Under the pieces are notes generated by a model. The model ran no database searches. It was given only the letters and a program-made list of their open reading frames with translations, and was not told where the DNA came from. Positions 1 to 8,829 of a DNA stretch of 64,000 nucleotides are shown here, one piece after another. Numbering within the stretch: the stretch's first letter is position 1; every line of letters begins with the position of its first letter. The stretch is from Pedobacter frigiditerrae. Its GTDB lineage: Bacteria > Bacteroidota > Bacteroidia > Sphingobacteriales > Sphingobacteriaceae. The stretch covers positions 682,001-746,000 of the forward strand of contig NZ_JAVTSS010000001.1 of the NCBI RefSeq assembly GCF_032678705.1, given 5' to 3'. Position numbers and translations under genes: made by a program.

Positions 1-112
1 TATTCCGGATGGTGGTCTAGAAGGATCAATTTAGAACATCGTTTGATTTATAAAATCGAAAATTCATCAATTATAATACTTCAATGTAGGTATCACACAT
101 AAGTTTAAATTT

Positions 113-1750
113 ATGAGAAAAGCATTTGTTGCCATTGCCGCGTTTTTAGTTGCCTTAACAATTATGTTAGGTTTATATCATCCCTTTTTATGGTGGTCGT
201 TTATTTTTACGGGACCTTTCGTTTTACTTGGTCTGTATGATTTATATCAGCCTAAACATAGCATTGTAAGAAATTACCCAGTTTTTGGCCGACTTCGTTA
301 TTTTATGGAAGAGTTGAGGCCAAAGGTTTATCAGTACTTTGTAGAGAGCGATACCAATGGGAAGCCATTTAGTAGATTAAACAGGTCGTTAATATATCAG
401 CGTGCTAAAAAAGATAACGATACCATTCCGTTTGGTACGCAGCTAGATGTTTATGAAAATGGTTACGAATGGTTAAGCCATAGCATTGCAGCAATTAGTC
501 ACCACGAATTAGATGTTAACCCAAGGGTAATGGTTGGTGGTCCAGATTGCAAGCAACCTTATTCTGCCAGTATTTATAACATTTCGGCAATGAGTTTTGG
601 TTCATTGAGCAAGAATGCCATCCTAGCTTTAAATGGTGGTGCAAAAATGGGTGGTTTTGCACATAATACAGGCGAAGGCGGTATAAGCGATTATCACGCA
701 GGACCTGGGGGCGATCTAATTTGGCAAATAGGTACTGGATATTTTGGTTGCAGAAATCAAGATGGCACATTTAATCCTGATGCCTTTGCAGAAAGGTCCA
801 AGGTAGAGAATGTAAAAATGATTGAGATTAAATTATCTCAAGGTGCAAAACCTGGTCACGGTGGTATGTTGCCAGCTAAAAAAGTAACACCAGAAGTTGC
901 AAGGATACGTCTAGTAAAAGAAGGATTCGATGTGAATTCACCTCCTGCACATTCAGCTTTTTCTACGCCATTAGAAATGATGGCTTTTGTAAAACAACTT
1001 AGAGAATTGTCTGGCGGCAAACCTGTTGGATTTAAACTTTGTATTGGCAGAAGAACTGAGTTTTTTGCCATCTGCAAAGCTATGGTAGAAACTGGAATTT
1101 ACGTTGATTTTATCACTGTTGATGGGGGAGAAGGTGGTACTGGTGCTGCGCCACAAGAATTTTCTAATGCTGTAGGTATGCCATTGAGAGAAGGTGTTGC
1201 TTTTGTTTATGATATTTTAAGTGGTTTCGACTTAAAAAAGCACATTAAAATTATCGCTTCAGGTAAAATTTCATCAGGATTCGATTTAGTTAAAAACATT
1301 GCTCTTGGTGCCGATTTGTGTAATTCTGCCCGCGGAATGATGTTTGCCTTAGGTTGCATCCAAGCTTTAGAATGTAATAGCAATACTTGCCCAACTGGTG
1401 TGGCAACACAAGATGAAAGCTTAATGAAAGGTTTAGTAGTGGAAGATAAAACTGTTCGTGTATTTAATTTCCATAGATTAACGGTACAAAGTGCAGTAGA
1501 ATTATTAGGTGCTGCGGGTTTGCGTCACCCTTATCAATTAACTAGGGCTTATATTAATCGTAGGATCGGACAAAATGTAATGCAATCTTATATGGAAACC
1601 TTCCCTTATATTCCAGAGGGTAGTTTGGTTCAAACGCCTTATCCTTCGCAGCACGAATTGGGAATGGCGCTAAGTACTTCGGCTAGTTTTGCCCCAACAG
1701 ATTACAAAGTTTCAGCAATCGATTATCAAACAGCAAGTTCTAATAATTAG
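113..1750 (+). CDS. FMN-binding glutamate synthase-like protein, membrane-anchored
   Basis: 545 residues. Two hydrophobic segments occupy about residues 5-45, followed by a glutamate-synthase (GltB FMN-domain) type barrel. Visible signatures are ISAMSFGSLS, the glycine-rich KLSQGAKPGHGGMLP and VDGGEGGTGAAP, and a Cys cluster C415, C421, C426 (CIQALECNSNTCPTG) matching the Fe-S ligands of glutamate synthases. The N-terminal glutaminase and C-terminal GXGXG domains of full-length GltB are absent, so it resembles the stand-alone FMN-binding glutamate synthase family found in many bacteria. Family membership is clear. The substrate is unknown and it need not make glutamate. It is a single gene, closed by an inverted repeat just after the stop. 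Confidence 0.88.
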   Translation: MRKAFVAIAAFLVALTIMLGLYHPFLWWSFIFTGPFVLLGLYDLYQPKHSIVRNYPVFGRLRYFMEELRPKVYQYFVESDTNGKPFSRLNRSLIYQRAKKDNDTIPFGTQLDVYENGYEWLSHSIAAISHHELDVNPRVMVGGPDCKQPYSASIYNISAMSFGSLSKNAILALNGGAKMGGFAHNTGEGGISDYHAGPGGDLIWQIGTGYFGCRNQDGTFNPDAFAERSKVENVKMIEIKLSQGAKPGHGGMLPAKKVTPEVARIRLVKEGFDVNSPPAHSAFSTPLEMMAFVKQLRELSGGKPVGFKLCIGRRTEFFAICKAMVETGIYVDFITVDGGEGGTGAAPQEFSNAVGMPLREGVAFVYDILSGFDLKKHIKIIASGKISSGFDLVKNIALGADLCNSARGMMFALGCIQALECNSNTCPTGVATQDESLMKGLVVEDKTVRVFNFHRLTVQSAVELLGAAGLRHPYQLTRAYINRRIGQNVMQSYMETFPYIPEGSLVQTPYPSQHELGMALSTSASFAPTDYKVSAIDYQTASSNN

Positions 1751-1751
1751 C

Positions 1752-1797
1752 AGCTTTGACAAAGTTCTAGACGTGTTGTAATTACTTTGTCAAAGCT
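1752..1797 (+). terminator. Inverted repeat after the glutamate-synthase-like gene
   Basis: A 14-bp perfect stem, AGCTTTGACAAAGT (1752-1765) against ACTTTGTCAAAGCT (1784-1797), starts 2 nt after the stop codon. There is only a weak T tract, so it may act as an mRNA 3' stabiliser as much as a terminator. Confidence 0.6.
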
Positions 1798-1800
1798 TAT

Positions 1801-2260
1801 TATATGTCATCCTCGAGCGCTACAGCCTGTACTGAGCTTGTCGAAGTATCGAAGGACATAGCAACATTTTTAGAAAAGCCAATAACTACAATTATTAAAG
1901 TTAGTCCCGCTATCCGTTACAATCTTTTTAATTGTCCTTCGACAAGCTCAGGATGACAATTAAAAAATATGTTCACTGCTATCGGGTTTAAAATGCAAGG
2001 ACTGTGCTACTATTTAGGTTTGCTCCTAGCAGATGCCAAGAACTACTAACTTTGTTAATTAAACCTGATTGGAACGAACACGTAGGGGTAACCCTTGCGG
2101 TTACCCGAAGTAAAGTGGAAAGCAGGGCTACATTTGCGATAGAATGCTGACTTTCGTTTCAAAAGCCTTGACAAAAATCCCATCACACTAGCAGATTTTC
2201 TGCCTGAGGTAGGCAGGCTTCGCCCTGTGAAAAACAGAGGCTCGCATTGACACACCTTAT
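1801..2260. repeat. Composite dispersed intergenic repeat, copy 1
   Basis: This 600-bp gene-free stretch is built of repeat modules. Two oppositely oriented copies of the TGTCATCCTGAGC..GTCGAAGGACA motif lie near 1804-1859 and 1934-1960. They are followed by a module with TGCTACTATTTAGG (2006-2019), TTAATTAAACCTGA (about 2056) and AAAGCAGGG (about 2119). The same modules recur near 8.6, 17.8 and 35.3 kb. An open frame on the minus strand inside it has no coding character. Confidence 0.7.
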
Positions 2261-2262
2261 TT

Positions 2263-2302
2263 AAAAAAAAGTCGCTTAACATTTCTGCTAAGCGACTTTT
2301 TT
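2263..2302. terminator. Bidirectional Rho-independent terminator of asnS
   Basis: The stem AAGTCGCTTA / TAAGCGACTT with a short loop is flanked by an A tract on one side and a T tract on the other. It lies about 50 nt past the asnS stop codon. Confidence 0.85.
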
Positions 2303-2351
2303 ATATAACTATATCTTCCCGACTTTCGGACTTTCAGTCTTTCCCACTCTC

Positions 2352-3788
2352 CTAAAACTCAGCGCTTTTTGGAAATCTTGGGAAAGCAATTACGTCTCTA
2401 ATGTTAGTCATTCCGGTTACGAAGAGAACTAAACGTTCAAAACCTAAACCAAATCCAGCATGAGGGGCAGAGCCAAATCTGCGTGTATCTAAATACCACC
2501 AAAGTTCTTCTTGCGGAATGTGCATTTCTTCCATTCGTTTAGTCAACATATCCATGCGTTCTTCACGTTGCGAACCACCAATCATTTCGCCAATACCTGG
2601 GAATAGGATATCCATTGCGGCAACCGTCTTTCCATCATCATTCATTCTCATGTAAAACGATTTGATGTCTTTAGGGTAGTCAGTTAAAATAACTGGTTTT
2701 TTGAAGTGTTTCTCTACTAAATAACGTTCGTGTTCAGATTGTAAATCAGCTCCCCACTCATCAATTAAGTATTTAAACTGCTTTTTCTGATTAGGTTTAG
2801 AGTGTTTTAAAATCTGAATGGCTTCAGTATAAGTTAAACGCTCAAATTCATTTGCTAAACAAAAATCAAGTTTTTCAATCAATGACAGCTCACTTCTTTC
2901 TTGCTGCGGTTTGGTTTTTTCTTCTTCTAATAAACGGTCATTTAAAAAAGCAATTTCGTCTTTGCAGTTTTCTAAAGCATAACCGATTACATATTTCATC
3001 ATATCTTCCGCCAATTGCATATTGTTTTCTAAATCTGCAAATGCAACTTCAGGCTCAATCATCCAAAACTCAGCCAAGTGGCGAGTTGTATTAGAATTCT
3101 CAGCCCTAAAAGTTGGTCCGAAAGTGTAAATCTGTCCAAAAGCCATAGCGGCTAATTCGCCTTCTAACTGACCAGAAACAGTTAAATTGGTTGCTTTTCC
3201 GAAAAAGTCTTCAGAGAAGTCTACTTTTCCATCATCAGTACGAGGAGTTTTGTCGAAGTCTAAAGTAGTTACCTTAAACATTTCTCCTGCGCCTTCTGCA
3301 TCACTAGCGGTAATCACAGGCGTGTGCATATATACAAAACCACGTTCGTTGTAAAACTGGTGTATGGCAAATGCCAGAGCGTGACGAACCTTGAAAACAG
3401 CATTAAAAGTATTGGTGCGGAAACGCAAATGCGCTTTCTCTCTTAAAAATTCTAGGCTGTGCTTTTTAGGTTGTAAAGGATATTCATCAGCATTGCTATC
3501 GCCCAAAATTTCGATAGATTTTGCTTTAACATCAACTTTTTGACCTTTACCTAAAGATTCAACTAAAGTTCCTTCAACAGAAATGGCAGCACCAGTTGTA
3601 ATTCTTTTTAATAATTCCTCAGGTGTATTGGTAAAATCAACAACTATTTGAATATTACCCATGCATGAACCATCATTCAATGCTATAAATTGGTTGTTGC
3701 GGAAAGTTCTAACCCAACCCATTACTTTAACTTCTGTATCAAATGCTGTAGAATTCAGCAAGTCTTTAATTTTTTCTCTCTTTATCAT
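2352..3788 (-). CDS. asnS: Asparagine--tRNA ligase
   Basis: 478 residues, normal length for a bacterial AsnRS. It charges tRNA-Asn with asparagine in the cytoplasm. An OB-fold anticodon-binding domain occupies about residues 15-110, then the class II catalytic core with motif 2 ([21 protein letters not shown] region) and motif 3 ([21 protein letters not shown]) near the C terminus. AsnRS rather than AspRS is supported by the length and by the catalytic-domain pattern. A TATTTTTG -7 box candidate sits at 3812-3819 on the minus strand, predicting a short 5' UTR. It is monocistronic, with a strong terminator downstream. Confidence 0.97.
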   Translation of the reverse strand: MIKREKIKDLLNSTAFDTEVKVMGWVRTFRNNQFIALNDGSCMGNIQIVVDFTNTPEELLKRITTGAAISVEGTLVESLGKGQKVDVKAKSIEILGDSNADEYPLQPKKHSLEFLREKAHLRFRTNTFNAVFKVRHALAFAIHQFYNERGFVYMHTPVITASDAEGAGEMFKVTTLDFDKTPRTDDGKVDFSEDFFGKATNLTVSGQLEGELAAMAFGQIYTFGPTFRAENSNTTRHLAEFWMIEPEVAFADLENNMQLAEDMMKYVIGYALENCKDEIAFLNDRLLEEEKTKPQQERSELSLIEKLDFCLANEFERLTYTEAIQILKHSKPNQKKQFKYLIDEWGADLQSEHERYLVEKHFKKPVILTDYPKDIKSFYMRMNDDGKTVAAMDILFPGIGEMIGGSQREERMDMLTKRMEEMHIPQEELWWYLDTRRFGSAPHAGFGLGFERLVLFVTGMTNIRDVIAFPRFPKSAEF

Positions 3789-3897
3789 TACGCTATGCTC
3801 TATAAGGGCGTCAAAAATAAGGATTTAAACCTAAAATTCCTTATTTGTTTAAGCTAAGTTTTCTAAAGTTGCTATTTTCTTTATAGTTTAATATCGT

Positions 3898-3905
3898 TAA
3901 GTTTG
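3898..3905 (+). promoter_or_regulatory. -7 promoter box for the histidine kinase at 3932
   Basis: TAAGTTTG matches the Bacteroidota TAnnTTTG box; TTTT at 3875-3878, 19 nt upstream, is a 3/4 match to the -33 TTTG. A start of transcription near 3911 leaves about 20 nt of leader, which supports the GTG start codon at 3932. Confidence 0.5.
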
Positions 3906-3931
3906 TTTATCCCAAATCCTTATTTTTAATC

Positions 3932-5278
3932 GTGTTATCGCTCCAAAATTTCTTAAAAAGTAAAAACCTTATAGGTCATCCCAAATCATTTTCTTTAGAA
4001 GAACGGATATTTAATACTTTTTGCATCATTGCATTTGTAACGATGTGTTTCGAGGTGCCATTTAACTTCTATATTGGGTTAATGGTTCCCGCTGCACTTT
4101 GTCTTTTCGGAGTATTTGCATCGGCGACAATGTTTTATTTTTCTCGTTTTAGGAGAAAGTCAAGTCTATGTATTAAGGCGTTTGCCATTATTTGTAATCT
4201 AACATTCACTATAAATTATTTTTTTAATTCTGGTATTTTTGGTCCAAACCTACTGCTGTTTTCTTTAGCTTTTTTATTGGTTATTGCTATCATTCCAAAA
4301 AAGGAGTTTAAGATATGGGTGCCAATTAATATTATTTTAGTCTTATCTATTTTAATAGTAGAATATTTTAATCCTAGTTTAATAGAATATACTTATAATG
4401 ATGGATTAAGTAAGGTTATAGATTTTGCCATTACTTATTTAGTAGTTGTTATTATAACTTATTTTTCAATTAGTTATATCAGAAAAAATTACAACTATGA
4501 GCGCTCATCTGTTCTAGATAAAAGTGAAGCCATTGCAGAACAAAGTTTAAGGATTTTAGCACAAAAACAAGAATTAGAATTACTCAATTCTCAAAAGGAT
4601 AAGCTCTTTTCTATTGTTACCCATGATATAAGGATGCCGCTTAATTCTATTCAGAGTTATTTAGAATTGCTCACAGAAGTAGACTTGGAGGCAGATGAGC
4701 GACAGATGCTCAAAAAGAAATTGCTTCAAATTACAAAAGATACATCGGATATGTTAACAAATGTGCTTTCTTGGTCTAAGACCCAAATGGAAGGCACAAA
4801 TACTGATTTAAAGCCCTTAAATGTTTTAGATTCATTAATTAATGGGCTAAACGTTGAAAAAACTATTGCAGAAAAAAAAGGAGTTGCACTTTCCATCAAT
4901 TCTGATGAAGATATAATAATCACTGCAGACCACAATATGTTTCAGTTGGTTGTTAGAAATTTAGTTAACAATGCAATTAAGTTTACTCCAAAAGGCGGAG
5001 AAGTTAAAATTTCGGTTGTTAAAAGAATTGGTAATTGTTTAATTACCATTCAAGACAATGGTTTAGGTATAGATGAGGCTCAGCAAACTAACTTATTCAA
5101 GTTAAAAGCTTCTTCTACCTTCGGAACCAATAACGAAAGAGGCATTGGATTAGGCTTGTTACTTTGCAAAGAGTTTACGGATTTGCAGAATGGAGAAATA
5201 TGGTTCGAGAGTACGGCACAGAAGGGCTCTGCTTTCTTCTTGTCTTTTGAGCTAGTTAGTGTACCGGCAGTGCAATAA
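3932..5278 (+). CDS. Membrane-bound sensor histidine kinase
   Basis: 448 residues, GTG start. The N-terminal half holds about six membrane segments (about residues 25-180) and no recognisable periplasmic sensor. It is followed by a short coiled linker, a HisKA domain with phospho-acceptor H231 (IVTHDIRMPLNSI), and a HATPase_c domain with N box (LVVRNLVNNAIKF), G1 (DNGLGI) and G2 (GIGLGLLL). It would autophosphorylate on H231 and pass phosphate to a response regulator, but none is encoded nearby. GTG was preferred because the conserved SFSLEERIFN stretch precedes the first in-frame ATG. Its 3' end overlaps the opposing kinase gene by 23 bp. Confidence 0.9.
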   Translation: MLSLQNFLKSKNLIGHPKSFSLEERIFNTFCIIAFVTMCFEVPFNFYIGLMVPAALCLFGVFASATMFYFSRFRRKSSLCIKAFAIICNLTFTINYFFNSGIFGPNLLLFSLAFLLVIAIIPKKEFKIWVPINIILVLSILIVEYFNPSLIEYTYNDGLSKVIDFAITYLVVVIITYFSISYIRKNYNYERSSVLDKSEAIAEQSLRILAQKQELELLNSQKDKLFSIVTHDIRMPLNSIQSYLELLTEVDLEADERQMLKKKLLQITKDTSDMLTNVLSWSKTQMEGTNTDLKPLNVLDSLINGLNVEKTIAEKKGVALSINSDEDIIITADHNMFQLVVRNLVNNAIKFTPKGGEVKISVVKRIGNCLITIQDNGLGIDEAQQTNLFKLKASSTFGTNNERGIGLGLLLCKEFTDLQNGEIWFESTAQKGSAFFLSFELVSVPAVQ

Positions 5279-6455
5279 AAAAAGAAGCACCTTTATCTTT
5301 TCCATCGCTTTCTGCCCAAACTTTTCCATGGTGTAGCTCCACTAGCATTTTAACAATTGATAAGCCTAGGCCATTAGAATGTTCTTTTCCTGTTGGTATG
5401 GCGCTTAACCTGGCAAATTTTGTAAATAGTTTATTCTTATCTTCTTCTAATAATCCTTGCCCTTGGTCTTTAAATTCAACAATGATTTGATTGTCTATTG
5501 TGCTTACATTAATAAAAATGGTAGTATTTGGATAAGCATATTTTAAGGCGTTGCTTAATAAATTTTCGAAAGCTTCTTGTAGTCTTATTTCGTCTGCTAA
5601 AATTACAGTAGAGCAATTACAAGATATTTCTATATTTTGTTCTTTTTGAGAAGCGATTAATTCAAAATTCTTTTTAACTGTTTCTAATATTTGGGAAACA
5701 TCTATTTCTTGAGAATTTAACCTGAAACTTGCATTTTCACTTTGTGATAAATCTAATAAGTTATTTAAACTACTTAAAACACTAGTTGCTGCCCTTTTAA
5801 TCCTGTCTGCAAAATCAGCAACAATTTTCGGGTCATCTGCCTTTTTCTTAATTAACTCAGCGGAAAGTGATATGGTGGTGTTTGGATTTTTAAGATCATG
5901 AACAATTCTGTTCATCATATCTGTTTGAGTTCTTATTGCCTTTCTTGTGGCAAGCCTTAGCTCAAGCTCGTCCATTGCTATAGAAGATAGTGTTTCTAAC
6001 ATCTCTAGTTGTTGTGCTGTTACTTCCTTAGGTTCTACGTCTAGTACGCACACAGTGCCTAAATGAAGCCCTTCTGGGGTTTTTAAAGGTGCGCCAGCAT
6101 AAAACCTAACGCCATTTTCCATTAGCACAAAAGGATTGTCTGCCAGTTCAGGTACATCAAGCATATTCTCAAACAAAGTTACATCGCTATTCAGTATAGC
6201 AATAGAGCAAAAACTGTCTTTCCTGTTTATTTGTGTTGCCTGTAATGGGCTTATATTGGTTTTAAAGAATACTCGTTCTTCGTCTACGAAAGTTACTTGT
6301 GCGATGGGTGTGTTAAAAATTTGGGCAGCTAGTATGGCTATCTTATCAAATGTATCTTCTTCAGGGGTATCTAATATATCGTAGGAGTGTAGCTTATTAA
6401 TTCGCTGTGCATCATTGTCTGGAATTAATGAATTAGGAATCTGAGAATTGTTCAT
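5256..6455 (-). CDS. GAF-domain sensor histidine kinase (soluble)
   Basis: 399 residues from the ATG at 6455; a TTG one codon upstream is less likely. There are no membrane segments. A GAF domain covers about residues 20-165, then a HisKA-type helix pair with phospho-acceptor H187 (IVHDLKNP) and a HATPase_c domain (FENLLSNALKYAYP, FKDQGQGL, GLGLSIVKMLVELHHG). The GAF type resembles those of cytoplasmic bacteriophytochrome-like and redox-sensing kinases, but no bilin-binding Cys is evident and the ligand is unknown. A TATATTTG box at 6478-6485 (minus strand) predicts a leader of about 18 nt. It converges on and overlaps the other kinase gene. Confidence 0.9.
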   Translation of the reverse strand: MNNSQIPNSLIPDNDAQRINKLHSYDILDTPEEDTFDKIAILAAQIFNTPIAQVTFVDEERVFFKTNISPLQATQINRKDSFCSIAILNSDVTLFENMLDVPELADNPFVLMENGVRFYAGAPLKTPEGLHLGTVCVLDVEPKEVTAQQLEMLETLSSIAMDELELRLATRKAIRTQTDMMNRIVHDLKNPNTTISLSAELIKKKADDPKIVADFADRIKRAATSVLSSLNNLLDLSQSENASFRLNSQEIDVSQILETVKKNFELIASQKEQNIEISCNCSTVILADEIRLQEAFENLLSNALKYAYPNTTIFINVSTIDNQIIVEFKDQGQGLLEEDKNKLFTKFARLSAIPTGKEHSNGLGLSIVKMLVELHHGKVWAESDGKDKGASFFIALPVH

Positions 6456-6477
6456 CAATAGAATTTGTTTGAGGTAT

Positions 6478-6485
6478 CAAATATA
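6478..6485 (-). promoter_or_regulatory. -7 box for the GAF histidine kinase
   Basis: TATATTTG on the minus strand, 22 nt from the ATG at 6455. No convincing -33 TTTG is seen at the usual spacing. Confidence 0.4.
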
Positions 6486-6789
6486 ACTTAATAGAATGAA
6501 CTTTTGGTTGAAGTTAAATTTTGTGATATTTTCTGTTTTAATAAAATATTTAGGTGTTTTTCAAATTTTTTATATAAAAAATCGTAAAAATTACTTTTTA
6601 AAATCATAAAATGTTAAAATAACCATTTAAAATTAATAGATATTTAAGTTTATATCTATTTTGTATATTTTTTTAAGTCATTTTTAACGTAAAAATGATT
6701 GATTTATAGAATTTTAGACTAATTATTTTATTTTTTATCAAAAAAATTAAAATATTTTTCTTTTTAATCGGTTTTTTGTGAAAAAAATC

Positions 6790-6870
6790 TCTATATTTGT
6801 TGTGTTCATACAAAAAAGTACATTTATATTTGGTTTGATTAAAGCTCTGGTTGGATGGCCAGAGCTTTTT
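6790..6870 (+). ncRNA. Candidate small RNA ending in a strong terminator
   Basis: A plus-strand intrinsic terminator (10-bp perfect stem AAAGCTCTGG / CCAGAGCTTT at 6841-6868 plus T run) has no plus-strand gene upstream; the nearest ends at 5278. A TATATTTG -7 box lies at 6792-6799 and another at 6825-6832. Together they outline a transcript of roughly 40-65 nt. The surrounding 6460-7149 gap is extremely AT-rich; a short Lys/Ile/Phe-rich open frame on the other strand was not accepted as a gene. Confidence 0.35.
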
Positions 6871-6955
6871 CATTTAAGCTAAACCAAGTTAAAAACTCTC
6901 TAAATAGGAGTGAACAGAATTATAGATAGAACTAAACAACCAACCAAACTATAGA

Positions 6956-6985
6956 AGACCAGCTCGTTAACACGACTGGTCTTTG
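6956..6985. terminator. Hairpin with terminator character in the 6.5-7.1 kb gap
   Basis: AGACCAG (6956-6962) pairs with CTGGTCT (6976-6982), with extra CG pairs inside and a following TTT. Its sequence is closely related to the sucC terminator 110 bp further on, as if duplicated. Confidence 0.5.
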
Positions 6986-7082
6986 TTATTTACTACATTT
7001 TTATTTTTTGAAACATTAAGAAGTTAAGAGAGGCGGCGTTCTTTATTTAACTTAATTTCTTAATCGTAATTTTTAAACCAAA

Positions 7083-7114
7083 AAAAAACCAGCTCGTTTT
7101 ACGGCTGGTCTTTT
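7083..7114. terminator. sucC terminator
   Basis: ACCAGC / GCTGGT stem with a CG-closed TTTTA loop, an A run on the left and TTTT on the right, so it can work in both directions. It lies about 35 nt past the sucC stop codon. Confidence 0.75.
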
Positions 7115-7149
7115 AAATTATATCTTTCCGACTTGCGGAAGTAAGCTTT

Positions 7150-8343
7150 CTAACTAGCTAATACTTGAGTAACTAAGTCAGCAGCTTCTTTTAATTGAAT
7201 TGCAGAGAAAACTTTCAAGCCAGAATCGTCAATTAGTTTTTTAGCTTCTGCAGCGTTAGTTCCTTGCAAACGACAAATAATAGGAACTGGAACATTTCCA
7301 ATTTCTTTATAAGCATCAATAACACCTTGCGCAACTCTATCACAACGAACAATACCACCAAAAATATTAATGAAGATTGCTTTTACGTTAGGGTCTTTTA
7401 AGATGATGTTAAAACCAGCTTTAACTGTAGTTGCATTTGCAGTTCCACCAACGTCTAAGAAGTTAGCAGGCTCACCACCAGCAATTTTAATAATATCCAT
7501 TGTAGCCATTGCTAAACCAGCTCCATTAACCATACAGCCAACGTTACCATCTAATTTAACATAGTTCAAGTTGCTTTCGCTAGCTTCTACATCAGTTGGG
7601 TCTTCTTCCAATTTATCACGCATTGCTGCATAATCTGGGTGACGGAATAAAGCGTTCTCATCTAAATCAACCTTAGCATCAACAGCTATAATTTTATCAT
7701 CGCTTGTTTTTAAAACCGGATTGATCTCAAACATAGCTGAATCTGTAGCGTCATAAGCTTTATAAAGCGCAGCAACAAATTTTACCATTTCTTTATGAGC
7801 GGCTCCAGTTAAACCTAAGTTAAAAGCAATTTTACGAGCTTGGAAACCTTGTAAACCAACTTTAGGGTCAATTTCTTCTTTGAAAATCAAGTGAGGAGTA
7901 TGTTCTGCAACTTCTTCAATGTCCATACCACCTTCAGTACTGTACATAATAATATTTGTTCCGTTAGCACGGTTCAATAAAACAGAAACGTAAAATTCCT
8001 TAGTTTCAGAAGCACCTGGATAATAAACATCCTGAGCAACTAAAATTTTGTTAACTTTTTTACCTTCAGGACCAGTTTGTGGCGTAACCAATTGCATACC
8101 TAAAATATCAGTAGCTCTTTGTTTAACCTCATCCAAGTTTTTAGCTAGCTTAACGCCTCCGCCTTTTCCTCTACCACCTGCATGAATTTGTGCTTTAATC
8201 ACAACCCAGTCAGAGTTATAGTCAGTTTTCATTTTTTTAGCCGCTTCTACAGCTTGCTCAACAGTATCAGCAACTATACCTTCTTGTACAGCAACGCCAA
8301 AACTCTTTAAAATTTGTTTACCTTGGTATTCGTGGATATTCAT
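7150..8343 (-). CDS. sucC: Succinate--CoA ligase (ADP-forming), beta subunit
   Basis: 397 residues, full length. It makes succinate plus ATP from succinyl-CoA in the TCA cycle, with the alpha subunit SucD. An ATP-grasp domain starts at MNIHEYQGKQIL; the glycine-rich AGGRGKGGGVK loop and the C-terminal CoA-ligase segment (NIFGGIVRCDRVAQGVI, LQGTNAAEAK) are present. sucD is not adjacent, so the two subunits are encoded apart. It is preceded by a 5' leader with a hairpin and a motif shared with lpdA, and by a near-consensus promoter. Confidence 0.97.
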   Translation of the reverse strand: MNIHEYQGKQILKSFGVAVQEGIVADTVEQAVEAAKKMKTDYNSDWVVIKAQIHAGGRGKGGGVKLAKNLDEVKQRATDILGMQLVTPQTGPEGKKVNKILVAQDVYYPGASETKEFYVSVLLNRANGTNIIMYSTEGGMDIEEVAEHTPHLIFKEEIDPKVGLQGFQARKIAFNLGLTGAAHKEMVKFVAALYKAYDATDSAMFEINPVLKTSDDKIIAVDAKVDLDENALFRHPDYAAMRDKLEEDPTDVEASESNLNYVKLDGNVGCMVNGAGLAMATMDIIKIAGGEPANFLDVGGTANATTVKAGFNIILKDPNVKAIFINIFGGIVRCDRVAQGVIDAYKEIGNVPVPIICRLQGTNAAEAKKLIDDSGLKVFSAIQLKEAADLVTQVLAS

Positions 8344-8366
8344 CTGTTTGTAGTTATGTTTTTATC

Positions 8367-8420
8367 TGTCAGATGGAGCCTAAGCCATTAAAATAGATAT
8401 TTTATTGGCAGCGGGTTCAT
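8367..8420 (-). promoter_or_regulatory. Structured 5' leader of sucC (shared with lpdA)
   Basis: Read on the minus strand: ATGAACCCG (8412-8420), an AU-rich hairpin (8384-8409; outer GCCA/TGGC pair, inner AAAATA/TATTTT pair), then GGCTCCATCTGACA ending at 8367, 23 nt before the ATG. The same two flanking motifs and an AU hairpin occur before lpdA at the same distance. It lies inside the transcript predicted from the promoter at 8438-8468, so it is probably an RNA element. Ligand or partner unknown. Confidence 0.65.
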
Positions 8421-8437
8421 TTGCTCAAAAATTTGCT

Positions 8438-8468
8438 CAAATCTACAATTTCAAAACCTTTATACAAA
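8438..8468 (-). promoter_or_regulatory. Near-consensus promoter of sucC
   Basis: On the minus strand TTTG (8465-8468), exactly 19 nt, then TAGATTTG (8438-8445), a full match to the Bacteroidota primary-sigma consensus. The predicted start of transcription near 8432 places the whole leader element in the mRNA. Confidence 0.75.
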
Positions 8469-8554
8469 GCCTAAATTCATTAAAAATGAAAGTATTTAGC
8501 ATATTAGTTAAACACACAAAATTTCTTGATAAAATATGCTTCCATTTATTAGAA

Positions 8555-8820
8555 AAGCAGGGACAGCATTCTTTTTAAAGACAGCCCCGTCTTTCGCTTT
8601 ACTTGCCTCGTTCCTCAGCTTCTTGTCCGCTACAACCGGGTTTAGAAAGCAGATTCTGTGTAAGTAATGCAGGTTTACTGCCCTGCAACCCTAAATAGTA
8701 GCAAAAGCTTTGGTTAAATAAACGGGATAGTAGTGGAAATACTTTTTGTCATCCTGAGCGTAGTCGAAGGACAAAAAGATTGAAACGAAGAGCCCGACTG
8801 AAGCTAATCGTTTCATTGTC
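8555..8820. repeat. Composite dispersed intergenic repeat, copy 2
   Basis: Contains GAAAAGCAGGGACAG (about 8561), TAATGCAGGTTT (about 8677), CCCTAAATAGTAGCA (about 8690), and the core TGTCATCCTGAGCGTAGTCG (about 8748) followed by AAGGACAAAAAGATTGAAACG. The closest relative is the copy near 35.3 kb. No coding potential seen. Confidence 0.75.
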
Positions 8821-8829
8821 TTTGCTTTT

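Noticed and set aside
2055..2282. 75-residue open frame on the minus strand
   Set aside because: Lies in the composite repeat and the asnS terminator; composition is not coding-like.
6673..6873. 66-residue Lys/Ile/Phe-rich open frame on the minus strand
   Set aside because: Pure AT-bias product that crosses the strong terminator hairpin at 6841-6870.
8412..8420. CGGGTTCAT considered as a tRNA T-arm
   Set aside because: No cloverleaf, acceptor stem or anticodon arm around it; it belongs to the sucC leader motif.
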